Positions 61,488 to 64,000 of a DNA stretch of 64,000 nucleotides are shown here, in pieces; the stretch's first letter is position 1, and the number at the start of each line of letters is the position of its first letter. The notes below the pieces were generated by a model that was not told the origin of the DNA, made no database searches, and saw only the letters and a list, made by a program, of their open reading frames with translations. The stretch comes from Shouchella clausii (lineage in GTDB: Bacteria; Bacillota; Bacilli; Bacillales; Bacillaceae_D). A program made the translations under genes and the position numbers. The stretch lies in assembly GCF_001598215.1 (NCBI RefSeq), contig NZ_BCXJ01000001.1, positions 434,001-498,000 on the forward strand. Reading direction: 5' to 3'.

Positions 61488-61826
61488 ATGAACGTAGAGG
61501 CGGAAATATTCAACATGATTTCGAACGCAGGGGATGCAAAGTCGATTGCTTATGAAGCGTTAAAATTAGCACAAAATAACGATTTTCATTTAGCGAACGA
61601 GAAACTGGAAACAGCCAATAAAACGTTAGCAAAAGCACATAATACGCAGACAAAATTAATTCAAGCCGAAATCAATGGGGAGCGTGTTGAACAGTCTTTG
61701 TTAATGGTGCATGCGCAAGACCACTTAATGGCAGCTATTAGCGAGATGTCATTAATTGAACAGATGATCGCCATTCTCCGCAGGGTAGCTCAATTAGAAG
61801 AGAGATCGGAAAGTGAGAGTGTGTAA
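61488..61826 (+). CDS. PTS EIIA, lactose/cellobiose/chitobiose family
   Basis: A 112-residue helical IIA: AEIFNMISNAGDAKSIAYEA (about 5-24) and the active-site stretch LLMVHAQDHLMAAI with the phosphorylated His near 75. It receives phosphate from HPr. ATG after GGAGG. It is two bases upstream of the MupG-like gene. Confidence 0.92.
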   Translation: MNVEAEIFNMISNAGDAKSIAYEALKLAQNNDFHLANEKLETANKTLAKAHNTQTKLIQAEINGERVEQSLLMVHAQDHLMAAISEMSLIEQMIAILRRVAQLEERSESESV

Positions 61827-61828
61827 AC

Positions 61829-62914
61829 ATGCAGAAGCTAGGGATATCGATTTATCCAAATCATTCAACAGCAGAAAAGGACAAACAGTATATACACGTA
61901 GCTAACCAATACGGGTTTACACGTGTTTTTACCTGTCTATTGTCAGTAGAAGGGGACAACATTTTAGCTAGTTTTCAAGAGACGATTCACTTTGCCAAAC
62001 AGCTTGGGATGGAAGTCATATGCGACATCAATCCACGTGTATTCAAGGATTTGGGTATTTCCTATGATGATCTCACTTTTTTTAAAAACCTTGGAGTGGA
62101 TGGCATCCGGTTAGACCTTGGTTTTACTGGGAACGAAGAGTCCATGATGACGTTTAACCCTCATGGCTTGTTCATAGAAGTCAACATGAGCAATTCTACG
62201 AAATACATTGACAATATCTTAAGCTTCCAGCCCAACCGCAATAAGTTAATCGGTTGTCATAATTTTTACCCCCATCGCTATAGTGGATTGTCGTATGATT
62301 TTTTTATAGAATGCAGCGAAAAGTTTAAGAAATTTGGATTGAGGACGGCTGCTTTTGTCTCTTCGCAAGCGGCAACGTTTGGGCCGTGGCCAATTGTCGA
62401 AGGATTGCCGACACTAGAAATGCATCGTGGTTTGCCTATTGACGTTCAGGCGAAACATTTGTTTGCCACGCGGTTGATTGATGATGTCATTATAGGCAAT
62501 GCCTACGCATCTGAAGAGGAACTTAAGCGTTTAAGCCAAATAAACAAGGAGAAACTGACATTTAATCTAGAACTCGTTGACTCTGTGCGCGATCTTGAGA
62601 AAAAAATTCTATTTGATGAACCGCATTTTTATCGAGGCGATGTTTCTGACTATATGATTCGTTCTACCCAAAGCCGAGTTAAATATAGAGGGGAAGCTTT
62701 CCCACCCCACAATACAACAGACATAAAAAGAGGGGATGTCGTCATAGAAAGTGAATTATATGAACAATATGCCGGCGAATTGCAAATTGCTTTAAAGGAT
62801 ATGAACAATTCTGGCCGGACAAACGTTGTTGCTAGAATCAGAGAAGAAGAGATTTTCTTAATTGATTACTTAAAGCCATGGGACAAATTTGCCTTTTCAG
62901 AATGGGATGGGTGA
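61829..62914 (+). CDS. MupG/DUF871 family 6-phospho-sugar hydrolase
   Basis: A 361-residue DUF871 protein: KLGISIYPNHSTAEKDKQYI at the start, VICDINPRVFKDLGI, GVDGIRLDLGFTG (about 88-100), GCHNFYPHRYSGLSYDFF (about 148-165) and a C-terminal cyclophilin-like part. S. aureus MupG of this family splits MurNAc-6-P-GlcNAc from cell wall turnover. That, with the kinase after it, suggests an amino-sugar disaccharide as the true substrate of this PTS locus. Confidence 0.85.
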   Translation: MQKLGISIYPNHSTAEKDKQYIHVANQYGFTRVFTCLLSVEGDNILASFQETIHFAKQLGMEVICDINPRVFKDLGISYDDLTFFKNLGVDGIRLDLGFTGNEESMMTFNPHGLFIEVNMSNSTKYIDNILSFQPNRNKLIGCHNFYPHRYSGLSYDFFIECSEKFKKFGLRTAAFVSSQAATFGPWPIVEGLPTLEMHRGLPIDVQAKHLFATRLIDDVIIGNAYASEEELKRLSQINKEKLTFNLELVDSVRDLEKKILFDEPHFYRGDVSDYMIRSTQSRVKYRGEAFPPHNTTDIKRGDVVIESELYEQYAGELQIALKDMNNSGRTNVVARIREEEIFLIDYLKPWDKFAFSEWDG

Positions 62915-62918
62915 GCAA

Positions 62919-63818
62919 ATGTACGTGATCGGGCTTGACGCAGGCGGTACGAAAACACACGCGGCTGTGATCGATCAGAACCAAAACATTCATTTTTCGA
63001 TCGAGACAGGGCCAGGAAACGTAGCTGTTAATAGCGAAAAAGCAAAAGAACATATAATGGCTACCATACAAGCTTGTATAAATAGTAAGTACGGCAGCCT
63101 CTGTAAATCGATTGTTTTAGGGATCGCTGGAATTGAAAAAGGGCATTTAAAAAGCGAATTTAAAACATTGGTTGAACAACACTTCCAATTGCCTGCATTG
63201 ATTTTAAACGATGCCGAACTTGCACTTTATGCCGTTCTCGAAGACGAAAATGGGATACTGGCGATCGCAGGCACCGGCTCCGTATTGATTGGCAAAAAGG
63301 ATTCAACGATCAAAATGGTTGGCGGTTGGGGGCATCTGCTCGGGGATGAAGGAAGCGCTTATCACATCGGAATACAAGCGTTAAAGCAATTAGCCTCGGA
63401 AATCGAGCAGGGGAACATTCAAACCAAATTGGCCAAGGCGTTGGCTACTCAGTACCAATTACCCAACGCATCAGCGATAAAGGAGTTTGTTTACTCTTCC
63501 ACAAAAAAAGAAATTGCCGATACCGCCCTATTTGTGTATCGGCGTGCACAAATGGACGATACAGACGCAAAAATACTATTGGAACAAGCAGGAGAAGAAC
63601 TAGCCCAGCAAGCCATTCGGTTAGTTAAACAACTCGGATTAGAAACATCGTCAATCCCGATCATTGTGAAAGGGAGTTTATTAGAGAAAAACGAATTTGT
63701 CCGCAACCATTTTACAGAAAAACTAAACCAATTTTCACCTGGCATTTCTATTGTTTGTAAAAACCGTCCAACCGTAACAGGCGCTTTACATGCGTGGAAG
63801 AATTCAAACGATGATTAA
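62919..63818 (+). CDS. N-acetylglucosamine kinase-like ATPase (BadF/BadG family)
   Basis: A 299-residue ASKHA kinase: YVIGLDAGGTKTHAAVID (phosphate-1, about 2-19), ALILNDAELALYAVLEDENG (about 91-110), LAIAGTGSVLIG (phosphate-2) and GGWGHLLGDEGSAYHIG (about 140-156). Relatives phosphorylate GlcNAc and MurNAc (MurK, NagK). It would phosphorylate the free amino sugar released by MupG or the GH4 enzyme. ATG 62919 after GGGTGAGC, four bases past the MupG-like gene. Confidence 0.86.
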   Translation: MYVIGLDAGGTKTHAAVIDQNQNIHFSIETGPGNVAVNSEKAKEHIMATIQACINSKYGSLCKSIVLGIAGIEKGHLKSEFKTLVEQHFQLPALILNDAELALYAVLEDENGILAIAGTGSVLIGKKDSTIKMVGGWGHLLGDEGSAYHIGIQALKQLASEIEQGNIQTKLAKALATQYQLPNASAIKEFVYSSTKKEIADTALFVYRRAQMDDTDAKILLEQAGEELAQQAIRLVKQLGLETSSIPIIVKGSLLEKNEFVRNHFTEKLNQFSPGISIVCKNRPTVTGALHAWKNSNDD

Positions 63819-63880
63819 ATGAAGCTAATGTTTTTGCATGGACAGCTTCTTTATAGGTTAAACGTTTCTAGAGGCAATGT

Positions 63881-64000
63881 TCATGAATTGAACTCACTGG
63901 AAATGATCACCCCCTTCCTGAAGAAACGACGATAACGAACATTCAAAGTGCGAACCCCAAGCGCACATAAAATCCCTAGATCACCCGCACCAAAAACAGC
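63881..64000 (-). CDS. C-terminal end of a gene that continues outside the window
   Basis: The minus strand is open from the window edge to a stop at 63881: AVFGAGDLGILCALGVRTLN, then VRYRRFFRKGVIISSEFNS. A hydrophobic segment followed by basic residues fits the end of a membrane protein, but no family is recognised and the frame could be chance. Confidence 0.3.
   Translation of the reverse strand, partial: AVFGAGDLGILCALGVRTLNVRYRRFFRKGVIISSEFNS

Noticed and set aside
1-64000. CRISPR arrays, tRNA or rRNA genes, prophage integrase
   Set aside because: No regularly spaced repeats, no tRNA-like cloverleaf with CCA end noticed, no rRNA signature and no integrase-like frame.

Overview
The window looks like the chromosome of an endospore-forming, flagellated Bacillaceae. 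It carries a GerA/GerB/GerC germinant receptor operon, a Rap phosphatase with Phr peptides, a sigma-D-type hag promoter, SdpR/SdpI, YdbS/YdbT and a YwqH/YwqI/LXG module. Protein flavour and base composition remind me of the alkaliphilic Bacillus (Alkalihalobacillus/Shouchella) clausii group; that is inference, as no rRNA or marker gene is present.

Layout. 1-4.7 kb: housekeeping-type genes (VOC protein, PEP-mutase-like enzyme, SdpI/SdpR, LysR, O-methyltransferase). 4.9-11.8 kb: a seven-gene operon led by a YheO/DauR-type regulator, with RidA, an SDR, an NCS1 permease, an N-carbamoyl amidohydrolase, a D-hydantoinase/dihydropyrimidinase and an NAD epimerase; it should import a cyclic ureide and open it to an amino acid. 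11.8-17.9 kb: a decayed PTS EIIA gene, an AGCS amino-acid symporter, an SDR, a PH-domain membrane protein, a TetR/old-yellow-enzyme pair sharing one palindromic operator, and a broken nucleotidyltransferase. 18.0-21.7 kb: a ger operon with a sigma-G-like promoter. 21.8-25.0 kb: TetR, a GNAT acetyltransferase, and rap followed by two phr genes, the second a duplication that still carries a relic of the rap 3' end. 25.1-26.0 kb: hag with a sigma-D promoter and a CsrA-type leader hairpin.

26.4-38.4 kb: an exopolysaccharide locus. A structured leader RNA (possibly an EAR/epsC element) and a hairpin precede gtaB. Then comes an AT-rich block (sugar-1-phosphate transferase, Wzy-like polymerase, three GT2 glycosyltransferases, Wzx flippase) enclosing rmlACBD, closed by a higher-GC ugd. 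The third glycosyltransferase lacks a normal start codon.

38.4-43.1 kb: PadR/HAAS/serine hydrolase operon, DJ-1/PfpI protein, quinone-reductase-like flavoprotein and divergent HxlR regulator. 43.2-48.4 kb: a type VII secretion LXG effector module (two small partner proteins, an LXG toxin with a possible glycine-zipper segment) followed by a family of acidic lipoproteins in three states (intact, frameshifted, C-terminal scrap), proposed as immunity proteins. 48.5-51.9 kb: YdbT/YdbS and a CPBP protein. 52-57.2 kb: IS3 and zinc-ribbon transposase relics around a self-regulated TetR/ABC exporter operon. 57.2-64 kb: GrpB-like protein and a divergent Lac-type PTS locus (IIB, IIC, membrane protein, GH4 phospho-glycosidase on one strand; IIA, MupG/DUF871 protein and N-acetylglucosamine-kinase-like protein on the other), probably for an amino-sugar disaccharide from cell wall or chitin.
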